Counted from the stretch's first letter, positions 51,601 to 63,679 are shown. The stretch: DNA of 64,000 nucleotides from Pseudoalteromonas fuliginea (GCF_000690055.1 NZ_JJNZ01000024.1:1-64000), one strand, 5' to 3'. Translations and numbers: made by a program. The notes: a model not told the origin generated them from the sequence alone.

Positions 51601-51783
51601 GGGGCTGAAGCCCGAAATAGTATTGGCATTATATTAGTAGCAGGAATGCTTATAGGAACCCTTTTTACTCTTTTTGTATTGCCTGCTTTTTACGTAAAAC
51701 TGGCTTCAAAACGAGTGCCTAAAGAAGTAAATAAAAGTAACCTTTGCAGTTCAAATGAAAAATCATCTTTTGCTATTAGTTAA
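48691..51783 (+). CDS. RND-family efflux transporter permease
   Basis: A 1030-residue inner-membrane proton-driven pump of the AcrB fold. It has a first transmembrane helix at about 14-34, a periplasmic domain, a block of helices at about 335-540, a second periplasmic domain and a final helix block (about 850-1010). The proton-relay acidic pair is in VGLVVDDAIVVVENV and the LIGLIAKNGILIVEFAN motif is present. It pairs with the adaptor upstream; no outer-membrane TolC-like gene is in the window. Confidence 0.95.
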   Translation: MKNNHFMDRFITQPTLAIVLSAIICIAGIWSVLKVTVLQFPKIESSSLVISTNYVGASAETVKGFITEPIERISATVPGVDYVESVTIAGNSTVTAYLNLNEDSTRALSQLTARLSQVKYMLPNDTEDPIVSVKRTDRPHALFYLNIEHQGESLTQLTDFLSRQVTPIITDIEGVQRVAIEGSRTPAMRVHLNSAKLEAFDLSADDIYSALAANNTIATLGYIETNKQKIDLVANTQLKSIDEFKQLIVKRIDNDVIYLRDVAHIELGSEQPTVSARLNQHDTVYISVWPQPGANEIEVGDALYALTDKINKTLPDGISIGYAYDGTLYMRDALNEIFKTLIETVILVGVVVLFMMGSFRSSAVPLVTIPISILGAIAAMYVVGFSLNLLTVLAIVLSVGLVVDDAIVVVENVSRHIRAGKSKIDAALTSSKELFVPIVSMTLTLTMVYLPIGFLSGLTGVLFKEFAFTLAISVLISGIVALTLSPIMSAYVIPAEGQETKLTKKVNWVFDQLRNKYALLLTLLLSWRNQVIVAAIALSLMIIPFYQGAQKELAPVEDQSSIFVLVQSPPESSLTYNEDNIRGMVDSLLEIPGTTQMWQNIFTNSAFGGIEFISASERDYTTKSILPEIYGRLAKTPGVNPLPILPAPLPTAGQFDVEMVVKSSDSFEIMQSYAGQLIGKAFASGHFLYADTDLKIDLPQIQLQLKRDKIADLGMDLAYVNQQLSVLLSNNYVNRFDAQGKAYQVIPVIDRNVKSDPGKLLSLNIKSINGTSVPLSAIAEVKWATVPRQLNSFGQQNAFRIFGAVLPNSTKEEALSALENAAKELLPPSYTVDYAGESRQIRQQGNSLLGVMLISLVIVYLLLSIQFNSFRDPLVVLIGSVPLAMAGALMLSYFELTTINIYSQIGLITLIGLIAKNGILIVEFANHLQEQGKSRIEAVIESASTRLRPILMTTAATVLGHFPLLMVSGAGAEARNSIGIILVAGMLIGTLFTLFVLPAFYVKLASKRVPKEVNKSNLCSSNEKSSFAIS

Positions 51784-52225
51784 GGTCTGTGACCTCTCAA
51801 GATTAAAGTTTGTTCTATCTAGGGGAAATTTAATCCCGGCGCGAGATTTATAACATAGCCAGCTCGGTAACAGCTCCTGCGTTACCTTGTTGGCTTACAT
51901 GCAAACATGCTGTTGAAAATTCAACGACCAAAGATCAACACGCTCTAATAAGCTAAAGCTCTTATCGCGATAAATTATGTAATATCTGCAGCGTATAAAA
52001 AACTTTGTTTCATACAAAAAAACCTGACAGCAGTTACTTCGTTCAAATAAACAACACATTGTATAATTATTACTTTATACATTGCTCACTTTTAAATCGC
52101 TGTTTCATATTCATGACAGTTAGTCACTAAACCACTACAACTAATTCATTCTAAAACCAGCTCAAAACATGAAAAATTTAGTCAAAAACTATATTCTTCG
52201 GCGCAATTATTATTACAAATAATGG
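51784..52225. other. Intergenic region with degenerate dispersed repeat, copy 3
   Basis: No gene. Around 51820-51950 it has a repeat-like tract (CAGCTCCTGCGTTACC, then TCAACGACCAAAGATCAACACGCTCTA) related to the copies at 15941 and 41579. From about 52085 onward the sequence is the upstream region of the transporter gene, which is duplicated upstream of the pseudogene at 35297-35414. Confidence 0.55.
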
Positions 52226-53509
52226 ATGAGCACACACATGACAACACCTCAAGGTGCAACGCTTTCAAATGCACCAATAAATAACACACACTCTTCTACC
52301 TCAAAATGGAACCAACACGATACACAATGGACGCTAAGTCTATTTGGCACGGCCGTTGGTGCGGGTATTTTATTTTTACCTATTAATATTGGTATTGGCG
52401 GTTTTTGGCCATTAATTATTATGGCGTGTTTAGCATTCCCAATGACCTTTTGTGCCCACCGAGGCTTAGCACGCTTTGTACTTTCATCGAAAAATAAAGA
52501 TGCCGACTTTACCGATGTAGTTGAAGAGCACTTTGGTGTGACTGCAGGTCGATTAATTTCTTTGTTGTACTTTTTATCTATATTCCCAATTTTGCTTATT
52601 TACGGTGTGGGCTTAACCAATACTGTGGATAGCTTTATGGTTAATCAAATGGGGATGGAATCACCTTCTCGCGTATTACTTTCGGGTGTATTAGTTGCAG
52701 GTATGATTAGCTTAATGATGGGCGGCGAGCGCTTAATGCTACGTGCCTTTGCTATCTTAGTTTATCCGCTTGTGGGTATATTATTGTTTTTATCACTTTA
52801 TTTAATCCCAAGCTGGCAAGTGCCCGATATGAGCATGCCTGAAATGGGCAGCTTTGGTAAAACGTTGTGGTTATCGATTCCTATTATTGTATTTTCGTTT
52901 AGCCACGCAGCGGCTATCTCAAGCTTTGTAAACGTGCAACGCGGCCATTACGGTAACCAAGCAACAAGCAAGGCAGAGGCGATTTTAAAGCGCACTAGCT
53001 TACTACTTATTACCTTTGTACTGTTATTTGTGTTCTCTTGCGTGCTGTCGCTTACAGGCGAGCAAATGGCCGCTGCTAAAGCGGCTAACGTATCGGTTCT
53101 GTCCTATCTTGCTAACATTACTGATAACTCGTTTATTGCCACACTTGGGCCGCTTGTTGCCTTTATTGCTATTACATCGTCGTTTTTGGGTCACTTTTTA
53201 GGGGCACGTGAAAGCTTTACAGGTTTAGTAACTAAACAAACAAGCTTAAGCGAAAAAGCGGCCGATAAAATTGGTGTGCTAATTATGTTTTTAGCTATTT
53301 GGTTTTGCGCTGTTAAAAACCCAAGTATTTTAGATATGATGGATCAGTTATCGGGCCCTATCATTGCGATGATTTTATTCATCATGCCAATGATTGCAGT
53401 TTATAAAGTGCCTGCACTTCATAAATACCGTAACCGTTTAAGCACGCTATTTATATTAGCGGTTGGCTCACTTGCTGTATTTGCACTTATTTACAGCATG
53501 ATTAATTAA
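52226..53509 (+). CDS. sdaC: HAAAP-family serine transporter (SdaC-like)
   Basis: A 427-residue inner-membrane proton or sodium symporter with eleven predicted helices, highly similar in pattern to E. coli SdaC (429): [64 protein letters not shown] and SFLGHFLGAREsF. Serine is the likely substrate; threonine is possible. An in-frame ATG at 52238 lies at a better distance from GATGAG, so the mature start may be four residues shorter. A truncated second copy is at 35415. Confidence 0.92.
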   Translation: MSTHMTTPQGATLSNAPINNTHSSTSKWNQHDTQWTLSLFGTAVGAGILFLPINIGIGGFWPLIIMACLAFPMTFCAHRGLARFVLSSKNKDADFTDVVEEHFGVTAGRLISLLYFLSIFPILLIYGVGLTNTVDSFMVNQMGMESPSRVLLSGVLVAGMISLMMGGERLMLRAFAILVYPLVGILLFLSLYLIPSWQVPDMSMPEMGSFGKTLWLSIPIIVFSFSHAAAISSFVNVQRGHYGNQATSKAEAILKRTSLLLITFVLLFVFSCVLSLTGEQMAAAKAANVSVLSYLANITDNSFIATLGPLVAFIAITSSFLGHFLGARESFTGLVTKQTSLSEKAADKIGVLIMFLAIWFCAVKNPSILDMMDQLSGPIIAMILFIMPMIAVYKVPALHKYRNRLSTLFILAVGSLAVFALIYSMIN

Positions 53510-53523
53510 TACGCTATATACAC

Positions 53524-53558
53524 AAAAGCCCAGCTAAGTTAATTAGCTGGGCTTTTTT
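53524..53558 (+). terminator. Intrinsic terminator after sdaC
   Basis: AAAAGCCCAGCTAA and its exact complement form a 14-bp stem around a 5-nt loop, ending in a T run. Confidence 0.92.
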
Positions 53559-53642
53559 GTTTGTACGGTTTGTCTCAAATTATTTTTTTATAGTGTGGGT
53601 TCTGGCATGTTAAGTATAAATTAGCCTAAAAATAGCCCAACT

Positions 53643-54986
53643 ATGCAATACAATAAATTATTACTAATAAGCGCATGTTTGCTCGCAACACTATTTGTAA
53701 GCCCTTTAGTTCAAGCTTCAGGACCCCCAACAATTTTATCAATGAAAGAGCGCGCTGCGTTTATTAATAAAATAACTGAGCTTAGGGTTAACACCTTAAT
53801 GCCCTCGTTAATGAAGCAGCACAACACTGATATGTGGCTTCTTATAAGCCGCGAATACAATGAAGATCCAATATTAAAAACAATGCTGCCTGCAACATGG
53901 CTTTCAGCCAGACGCACCACTATTTTGCTATTTGCACTTAATAAACAAGGTGGGGTTGATGCTTACGCTATTGCACCTTATAAAATAGGTAATGTATTTA
54001 AAAAAGGTTGGGATAAGCAAACACAACCTAGCCAGTGGCAGGCACTCAATACGCTTATTGAGCAATACAAACCTCGTAACATTGCGCTTAATACTTCTAC
54101 CGACTGGGCACATGCCGATGGCCTTGTGCTAGGCGATTACAAAACCTTAATGGCTAACTTGCCCGCCAATTATCACAATAAAATAATTTCTGCAGAGCCG
54201 CTTGCTGTCGCGTGGTTAGAGCAACGCATTCCTGAAGAAGTTGAAATGTATAAACACATTGTGGCTATTGCCCATCATATTATTGCAGAGGGGTTTTCGG
54301 GTAAAACAATTACGGTGGGTAAAACAACTAGCGATGACTTGGTATGGTGGTTTAGAGAGCGCGTAAAAGAGCTAAAACTACAAACATGGTTTCACCCAAG
54401 CGTTGCTATTCAGCGCGCCGATGCGAAGTCGTTTAATCATGAAGAAAGCTTTACCAATGGCTACGATGATAACGTTATACAAGCCGGCGATTTACTTCAT
54501 GTCGATTTTGGTATTACTTATTTACGCTTAAATACCGACACGCAGCAGCATGCGTATGTGCTCAAAGAAAACGAAACGAGTGCGCCTAATTACTTAGTTG
54601 AAGCACTAAAAAGCGGTAATAAACTACAAGATATATTTACCAATCAATTTGCGGTAGGAAAAACAGGTAATGAAGTGTTAGCTGCAGCACGAAAAACCGC
54701 TATTGCTCAGGGATTAAAGCCCACTATTTATACTCATCCTCTTGGCTATCATGGTCACGCTGCTGGTACTACATTAGGTATGTGGGATTCTCAGCAAGGT
54801 GTACCGGGAGATGGTGACTATCCGCTGCATTTAAATACGGCTTACTCTATTGAGCTCAACAATGCGGTGTTTATAAAACAGTGGAACAAAGAAATAAGAA
54901 TAATGCTAGAAGAGGACGCTATTTTTGATAAAAGCGGTGTCTGGTATTTAAATGGCCGACAAACACAATTATTGCTTGTAAAATAA
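53643..54986 (+). CDS. Secreted M24-family metallopeptidase (Xaa-Pro aminopeptidase-like)
   Basis: A 447-residue protein with a clear signal peptide (cleavage after about residue 25, VQA-SGPP). A creatinase-like N-terminal domain is followed by the M24 pita-bread domain. Metal ligands are visible: the two Asp in HVDFGITYLRLNTDTQQ, the His in HPLGYHGHAAG, and Glu residues in YSIELNNAV and MLEEDAIF. It is probably periplasmic and trims peptides with a penultimate proline. Monocistronic, ended by the shared terminator at 54997. Confidence 0.88.
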   Translation: MQYNKLLLISACLLATLFVSPLVQASGPPTILSMKERAAFINKITELRVNTLMPSLMKQHNTDMWLLISREYNEDPILKTMLPATWLSARRTTILLFALNKQGGVDAYAIAPYKIGNVFKKGWDKQTQPSQWQALNTLIEQYKPRNIALNTSTDWAHADGLVLGDYKTLMANLPANYHNKIISAEPLAVAWLEQRIPEEVEMYKHIVAIAHHIIAEGFSGKTITVGKTTSDDLVWWFRERVKELKLQTWFHPSVAIQRADAKSFNHEESFTNGYDDNVIQAGDLLHVDFGITYLRLNTDTQQHAYVLKENETSAPNYLVEALKSGNKLQDIFTNQFAVGKTGNEVLAAARKTAIAQGLKPTIYTHPLGYHGHAAGTTLGMWDSQQGVPGDGDYPLHLNTAYSIELNNAVFIKQWNKEIRIMLEEDAIFDKSGVWYLNGRQTQLLLVK

Positions 54987-54996
54987 AGCAAAAAAA

Positions 54997-55017
54997 ATGG
55001 CGCTCACTGAGCGCCAT
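54997..55017. terminator. Bidirectional terminator between M24 peptidase and speD
   Basis: ATGGCGCTCACTGAGCGCCAT is an almost perfect hairpin with an A run on the left and a T run on the right, so it can end transcription from both convergent genes. Confidence 0.9.
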
Positions 55018-55038
55018 TTTTAATTTAATTCGTTGCTA

Positions 55039-55851
55039 TTATTCTGTATCTGGCAGGTTACGGCCATAGAATATTTCTTGCATTTCACGGGTCAGTTTTG
55101 AGCGAATTTCGTCTTCTTCGCCCTCTGATAAATCTGCCGTAGAAAGGCCGAATAAATAGGTATTTAAGTCGGTTTCTTTTAACATCATTTTGGTATGGAA
55201 CAGGTTTTCTTGATACACGTTCACGTCCATCATTTGGTACGCTTCTTTAGTATCTTCTGTCATGAAGTTTTGAATCGAGCTAATAGCATGATCAATGTAG
55301 TGCTTAACGCCATTTATGTCGCGGGTAAAACCACGAACGCGGTAGTCAATTGTTACCACGTCTGACTCAAGGCTATGAATTAAGAAGTTTAACGCTTTAA
55401 GTGGTGAAATAATGCCACAAGTAGACACTTCAATATCAGCACGGAATGTACAAATACCATCATCAGGGTGAGCTTCTGGGTATGTGTGTACACAAATATG
55501 GCTTTTATCTAGGTGCGCAACAACTGAATCAGGTAATGGACCTGGCGCTTCGTCAGCATCGTAATTTTGCTGCTCTTCTACTGGTTCTTCTGAAACCAAA
55601 ATAGTTACACTAGCGCCTTGTGGTTCATAGTCTTGGCGCGCTACATTTAAAATGTTAGCGCCAATTATATCAACAACTTCACCTAAAATGTCGGTTAGTC
55701 TATCTGCACTATACTGCTCATCGATATATTCAATATATTCTTTACGTTGTTGCTCGGTCTTTGCGTAGCAAATATCGTAAATACTAAAGCTTAAACTTTT
55801 GGTTAAATTGTTAAAGCCATGAAGTTTAAGTTTATCGAAGGGTTTGTTCAT
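55039..55851 (-). CDS. speD: S-adenosylmethionine decarboxylase proenzyme
   Basis: A 270-residue enzyme of the Escherichia class (264 in E. coli). It makes decarboxylated SAM for spermidine synthesis. The self-cleavage site that generates the pyruvoyl group is the Lys-Ser bond in [12 protein letters not shown], followed by [13 protein letters not shown]. No speE is adjacent. It ends at the bidirectional terminator. Confidence 0.96.
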   Translation of the reverse strand: MNKPFDKLKLHGFNNLTKSLSFSIYDICYAKTEQQRKEYIEYIDEQYSADRLTDILGEVVDIIGANILNVARQDYEPQGASVTILVSEEPVEEQQNYDADEAPGPLPDSVVAHLDKSHICVHTYPEAHPDDGICTFRADIEVSTCGIISPLKALNFLIHSLESDVVTIDYRVRGFTRDINGVKHYIDHAISSIQNFMTEDTKEAYQMMDVNVYQENLFHTKMMLKETDLNTYLFGLSTADLSEGEEDEIRSKLTREMQEIFYGRNLPDTE

Positions 55852-55939
55852 AATAAACCAACCTATAAATTAGTGAACTCTGCACCTGCAGAATGAAAAG
55901 TTCGCGGATTTTATACGAATTTTCCTTATGGAAAAAGCG

Positions 55940-56353
55940 TTATTTTGCTTGATCTTGCACAACTTCGTGGCTATGCGTAATTTCTACTGTTTTATCAAGC
56001 ATTAATGCAACCGAACAATACTTTTCAGCAGAGAGGGAAACGGCGCGTGCAAGGTGTTTTTCAGACACATTATTACCTTTAACAACAAAGTGTAAGTTGA
56101 TTTTAGTAAATACGCGTGGGGCTGTTTCGGCACGCTCTGAAGTAAGTTGTACTTGCACGTCTGAAAAATCTTGTTTGGCTTTTTTTAAAATACTGACAAC
56201 ATCGACTGATGAACAACAGCCAACCGACATTAAAACCATTTCCATAGGGCTTGGCGCGGCACTATCGCTACCGCCATCAAACACTACATTGTGGTTAGAA
56301 TTAGAACGGCCGATAAACGTATCGCCCTCAACCCATTTTACATTTGCTTGCAT
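55940..56353 (-). CDS. OsmC/YhfA-family protein
   Basis: A 137-residue protein of the OsmC fold, whose relatives reduce organic peroxides through two cysteines. The pair is seen in MSVGCCSSVDVVSIL and SAEKYCSVALML, and the N-terminal VKWVEGDTFIGRSNSNHNVVF is typical of the YhfA branch, for which peroxidase activity is less certain. Monocistronic. Confidence 0.88.
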   Translation of the reverse strand: MQANVKWVEGDTFIGRSNSNHNVVFDGGSDSAAPSPMEMVLMSVGCCSSVDVVSILKKAKQDFSDVQVQLTSERAETAPRVFTKINLHFVVKGNNVSEKHLARAVSLSAEKYCSVALMLDKTVEITHSHEVVQDQAK

Positions 56354-56444
56354 GTGCTTATCTCAAAAAAATATTTTCTTGATTGTAAGCAACTTAGCCG
56401 CAGTTGCAAATGAAAATGTACTAGGCGGCTATATAAGCAATTGA

Positions 56445-56792
56445 TTAATACTGTTGCGAGACTGCATTATCGAATAAGTTTTTAACTAAACCAGCAAATT
56501 CATCTATAAATGCATGCTGCTCAACCGTGACAGGCTGTGTGGTGATACTACTGAGGACTTCTTCTAAATCGTAAACTATGCCGTCAACTTCGCGTACAAT
56601 TAAGCTACGCTGCTCTGTATTAAGCTCTGTGTGCTGCTCACAAATAAGCATAACATTTTGCGCAATGACGTCTTCAATTAATTCCATTACTGTTGGGGCA
56701 CCTGGTTTTATCTCGCCTGGCTTCTCAAACAATGCTAAATTTTGAGTTAGATACATGATCAAATCATCGTACCCTTGCCTATCTAAAACCAT
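56445..56792 (-). CDS. DUF3802-family protein
   Basis: A 115-residue acidic protein with a mainly helical pattern and no signal peptide. The sequence (start MVLDRQGYDDLIMYLTQNLA; VREVDGIVYDLEEVLSSI) agrees with my memory of the DUF3802 family of Vibrio, Shewanella and Pseudoalteromonas. Its function is unknown. It lies between the ast operon and the OsmC gene. Confidence 0.75.
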   Translation of the reverse strand: MVLDRQGYDDLIMYLTQNLALFEKPGEIKPGAPTVMELIEDVIAQNVMLICEQHTELNTEQRSLIVREVDGIVYDLEEVLSSITTQPVTVEQHAFIDEFAGLVKNLFDNAVSQQY

Positions 56793-56878
56793 TTTTTATA
56801 CCACCTTAAAATAATTAATTGCCATGATTTAATCAGAAAGCGACGCGAATTACTAGCTTTGCACGATAGCAATACAAA

Positions 56879-56900
56879 AAAAGCAGCCGAAGCTGCTTTT
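56879..56900 (-). terminator. Intrinsic terminator of the ast operon
   Basis: On the minus strand AAAAGCAGC-TTCG-GCTGCTTTT, a stem capped by a stable UUCG tetraloop, is followed by a long T run. It lies 19 bp after astD. Confidence 0.93.
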
Positions 56901-56918
56901 GTAGTTATTAAGTAGTAC

Positions 56919-58403
<1,485 letters not shown>

Positions 58404-59420
58404 TTAAATCGTGGTTGCACTAACAATATCGCCAGCTTGCAAATGCAATGCATCTGCTATTTCTTGCGATAAAATAAGGCTTTTTGCGCGCTCGTCAAAT
58501 GTCATTGGCGCAACAGTTGCTCTAAAATCTTCAAGCTTTTCGTTCGCTAGTAACACCATGGTGTCGCCAGTCATTTCGCCAATTTCAACGTTAAAGTGAT
58601 TTGCATTACGAATCGTCGCAATGTTATCTACTTTGGCTTCAACCGTTGGGCCGCCGTCAAAAATATCTACGTAGCCATTAAACGTAAAGCCTTCGCTTTT
58701 TAATAACTCGATTGCTGGGCGAGTGTTGTCGTGTACTTTACCTATTACGGCTTGCGCATCTTTACTTAGCAAGTTTACGTAAATTGGGTATTTAGGCATT
58801 AATTCAGCAATGAAAACCTTTTGGCCAATACCTGTTAAGTAATCGGCTGTTGGAAAATCCATTGAGAAAAAGTGCTCTTCAAGCCACTGCCAAAAAGGGC
58901 TACTGCCGTTTTCGTCAGACACACCGCGCATTTCTGCGATCACTGTTTGTGCAAAACGCTCTTGATGCTGTTTTATAAACATAAAGCGCGCTTTTGAAAG
59001 TAGTTTACCGTTACAATTTTTACGATAGCCATCTTTTAAAAACAATGTGCAAAGCTCTGTAGCACCTGTGTAGTCATTACATAGCGTTAAAATATCAACG
59101 GCTTTGTAGACGTTTAATGTACGCGAAGAGTGAATCACTTTACTTAAGTGATAATGATAAAATGCATCATCAAGCCCTACCGCAGCTTCAATTGCAGACG
59201 TACCTACAACGTCACCGGTTTCGCTATCTTCAAGAACAAACAGGTAGCCTTCGTCACCAGGTTGTGACGTTTGTTTAGCAAAAGAGCTTACTGAATGGTC
59301 AATCTTTTTTTGCAATAGTTCTTCGTTTAATGGCAAAGACGTAAAACCATGCCCTGATTCGTGGGCAATTTTCAGTAATGCTGAATAATCATTTTGCTGG
59401 ATTGGGCGAAGGATCATCAT
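58404..59420 (-). CDS. astA: Arginine N-succinyltransferase
   Basis: A 338-residue acyltransferase that starts arginine breakdown by forming N2-succinylarginine from arginine and succinyl-CoA. Family features include the start MMILRPIQQNDYSALLKIA, the GTSAIEAAVGL segment, and VFIAELMPKYPIYVNLL. It is a single polypeptide, as in enterobacteria. It lies between astC and astD. Confidence 0.95.
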   Translation of the reverse strand: MMILRPIQQNDYSALLKIAHESGHGFTSLPLNEELLQKKIDHSVSSFAKQTSQPGDEGYLFVLEDSETGDVVGTSAIEAAVGLDDAFYHYHLSKVIHSSRTLNVYKAVDILTLCNDYTGATELCTLFLKDGYRKNCNGKLLSKARFMFIKQHQERFAQTVIAEMRGVSDENGSSPFWQWLEEHFFSMDFPTADYLTGIGQKVFIAELMPKYPIYVNLLSKDAQAVIGKVHDNTRPAIELLKSEGFTFNGYVDIFDGGPTVEAKVDNIATIRNANHFNVEIGEMTGDTMVLLANEKLEDFRATVAPMTFDERAKSLILSQEIADALHLQAGDIVSATTI

Positions 59421-59505
59421 GAGTCCGCTTGCTCCCTTATAAATAACGGTAAATAGGAATTGCAGGGCAAGCGGTGCTTGCCCTTAATTGGTTGGCTTAA
59501 GTCGC

Positions 59506-61090
<1,585 letters not shown>

Positions 61091-62260
61091 TTAGTCAATT
61101 TGAATAGCTAGATTGGTAAAATTACTTGTTTCGAGGGTTTTTAGTTCCGTTTTAGTGAACTTAAAGTACGAAAACCATGCTGTTGTTTCATCAGATTCAA
61201 TAAGCTGGTGTTCTTTTAAATTTAGATATTGAGAGTAACAACGCGCTTTTAACATTACCTCGGTTAAAGGTAACATTGTATCGCCCTTATCGACTCCATT
61301 AACCAACTGCTGCATGACCCCTTGAAACGGCAAATACTTAAATTTCATCTTCTCAATAACTTTAGCGCTGATAGCTAAAGATTGGTTATTAAGTAACGTA
61401 GTTAAAAAAAGCGGGTCGGGTTTTAATTCTAATAACGCAGTGTGCAAGTCTTTGCGCTGCTCTTGGCGCGCTATTTGTACTTTACGTTGCCATACTTGCT
61501 CAAAAGTTTTTAAATATAAACGCACTAATGCGATTCGCCCTACATCTAAAAGCATACCAAGGGTAAATGCATGAATATCGTTTACATTGTTAATTAGCGC
61601 TATTTTTTGTGCTGCAATCGCATTAGCCATTGCACTATCACGTAGCCTGCGCTTTAGCAGTGAAAATGGTTCAGTACTGTGTGGCATCCAATGACGTACT
61701 GCAAAAGTAGGTATGACTAACTGTAAATTATCAAGGCCAATGTAGCGCAGAGCAAGCGCGGGGCTATCTACTTTTACTGAGGTGTTTTTACTACGCTGTT
61801 TTCGATAGTAAGGTAAATTAACGAGTGTGACTAACTCACGCCCAAGCCAGCTTAAATCGTTTACTAGAGGCTCTAGCCGCCCTACAGTTGCAGACTTAAC
61901 CGCTAAAAGATCAAGAATAGTTGCAATACCATCTTCAATCCCTAACGTATTTAGGATTACGGCATCCATGTCGCTTAGTTGCTTAAAAATAGCTGTTTCT
62001 ATTGCTTTGTGAAGTACTTCACTCGCCTGAGCTCGATACTTATGATGCGCAGTACTGCTCTGCTGACGTTTATGTTGTGCTGCGACCTCAACTTGAAGCA
62101 ACGTACGTTGCTTCATTGGCTCGCCATATTCTATTTCTAATGTATGAATAAAACCAATTTGCTGATGCGCAAAGCTATGACCAAGCAATAAATCATGTGC
62201 TCGTTGGTCAAGTATTTTAGCTGTTCGTTGTTGCGCTACAAGTTCAGTCATAACATCCAT
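61091..62260 (-). CDS. HDOD-domain protein
   Basis: A 389-residue signalling-type protein. The central region (about 130-330) matches the HDOD helix bundle: LPYYRKQ..., SPALALRYIGLDNLQLVIP, FTLGMLLDVGRIALVRLY. It lacks the His-Asp metal pairs of active HD hydrolases, as is usual for HDOD. The N-terminal 100 residues are helical and unassigned. It starts 38 bp after pabA, so the two may share a transcript. Confidence 0.85.
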   Translation of the reverse strand: MDVMTELVAQQRTAKILDQRAHDLLLGHSFAHQQIGFIHTLEIEYGEPMKQRTLLQVEVAAQHKRQQSSTAHHKYRAQASEVLHKAIETAIFKQLSDMDAVILNTLGIEDGIATILDLLAVKSATVGRLEPLVNDLSWLGRELVTLVNLPYYRKQRSKNTSVKVDSPALALRYIGLDNLQLVIPTFAVRHWMPHSTEPFSLLKRRLRDSAMANAIAAQKIALINNVNDIHAFTLGMLLDVGRIALVRLYLKTFEQVWQRKVQIARQEQRKDLHTALLELKPDPLFLTTLLNNQSLAISAKVIEKMKFKYLPFQGVMQQLVNGVDKGDTMLPLTEVMLKARCYSQYLNLKEHQLIESDETTAWFSYFKFTKTELKTLETSNFTNLAIQID

Positions 62261-62297
62261 TCATTAGTAAATATAAAATAAGTATCGGTATTAAAAA

Positions 62298-62879
62298 TTA
62301 GAAGCGCATTAAAAAGTTATCAAGCAGTGCTAATCCTTGTTCAGTTAAAATAGCTTCAGGATGAAACTGCACTCCCTCTATCGCTAACTCTTTATGGAGT
62401 AACCCCATAATTTCGTCAAATTCACCTAATTCGGTTTGACTCCACGCGGTTACTTCAAGCTCTTTAGGCAGTGTTTGTGCTTTAACGACTAAAGAGTGAT
62501 AACGACATACCGTTAATGGGTTGGCTAAACCTTTAAATACACCTTTATTGGTATGAACGATGGGCGATGTTTTACCGTGCATAATTTTTTTAGCACGAAT
62601 GACATCACCACCCAAAGCTTGTGCGATGGTTTGGTGTCCCAAACAAATGCCTAAAATTGGGTATTGCCCTTTTAGCTGCTCAACCACGCTTAACGATATA
62701 CCAGCTTCGTTAGGTGAGCAAGGACCCGGCGATAACACGATGTGTTTCGGGTTTAACTGTTTTATTTGTGCAATGCTTAGCTCGTCATTACGTTTTACTA
62801 AAACGTCTTGATCTAAACGCTGAAAATATTGCACTAAGTTGTAAGTAAACGAATCGTAGTTGTCGATCATCAACAGCAT
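62298..62879 (-). CDS. pabA: Aminodeoxychorismate/anthranilate synthase glutamine amidotransferase
   Basis: A 193-residue class I glutamine amidotransferase that supplies ammonia to the PabB or TrpE partner. The catalytic Cys lies in LGICLGHQT, and His-Glu in [29 protein letters not shown] is the classical start. The neighbourhood pabA then astC-astA-astD is common in related marine bacteria and favours pabA over trpG, though the protein may serve both. Confidence 0.9.
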   Translation of the reverse strand: MLLMIDNYDSFTYNLVQYFQRLDQDVLVKRNDELSIAQIKQLNPKHIVLSPGPCSPNEAGISLSVVEQLKGQYPILGICLGHQTIAQALGGDVIRAKKIMHGKTSPIVHTNKGVFKGLANPLTVCRYHSLVVKAQTLPKELEVTAWSQTELGEFDEIMGLLHKELAIEGVQFHPEAILTEQGLALLDNFLMRF

Positions 62880-63424
62880 TACACAACAGACCTTATAAAT
62901 TATTGACCACTACTTCACACAAGTGGTACTAAGCGCTGCATTCTACCACTATTAATTAACCAACATAAATTAGCAAAAAGCGTTAAAAACTTGCTCTTTT
63001 AACTAAAATAGCAGCTCAAGATAGATTTATTGCCCAGAGTTCAGGTTACTTAAGTTTGATTCCACTCATAGTCGCTTAACTTCTGTGGTTATTCTACTTC
63101 CTCGCATCTTGAGCAATAATATCAAGCCCTAAGCTTTTCACGAGTAGTTAATACGACTATTTCAGCTGTATACCCCAGCCATAAATTATTGACCGCTAAA
63201 GTACGTGCGTTTATCGATCATTTTATTGCCTGCTTTGGTGAAGTCCCTTATTAGAAAAAACAATAACTGCTAAAAAGTAAAAGCGGTTGTTTGCGCTATA
63301 TCAAATTAAGTTGGCAATGGTTGATTTATGATTGTTTAAACCCCAGTGTATTATGTGAAGGTAATAATTCACTTAAACAACTCACTTACTTGTGAGCTCA
63401 TTTATATCCTATTAAGGAGCGAAT
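62880..63424. other. Non-coding region between pabA and the YdcH-like gene
   Basis: 545 bp without a supportable ORF. Two inverted repeats were seen: GCTCAAGAT at 63014-63022 with ATCTTGAGC at 63106-63114, and CTCAC/GTGAG at 63382-63396 close to the next gene. The promoters of both divergent genes must lie here. An unannotated small RNA is possible but unsupported. Confidence 0.4.
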
Positions 63425-63673
63425 ATGTTAGGCGAAGACCACTCATTAACAAACGACTTTCCAGATCATTTAAATGCCATTGCAACACTCAATACTGACG
63501 ATTCTGAATTTGCCGAAAAGGCAACACAATACGATAAGTTAGACAAAGAAATAAGAGTATTGGAGCTTAAAGATGCGCCAATTAGCGATGAACAAATGCA
63601 TCAATTAAAGCATGTTCGCTCAGAATTAAAAGATTGGCTATACCAGCGTTTACTTCAAGCCGAACAACACTAA
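63425..63673 (+). CDS. YdcH/DUF465-family protein
   Basis: An 82-residue charged helical protein. The pattern HxLxxDFPDHLNAI...F...A.QYDKLDKEIRVLE and LKHVRSELKDWLYQRL matches the YdcH (DUF465) family, whose function is unknown. TAAGGAGCG precedes the ATG. Confidence 0.88.
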   Translation: MLGEDHSLTNDFPDHLNAIATLNTDDSEFAEKATQYDKLDKEIRVLELKDAPISDEQMHQLKHVRSELKDWLYQRLLQAEQH

Positions 63674-63679
63674 AAAGTA

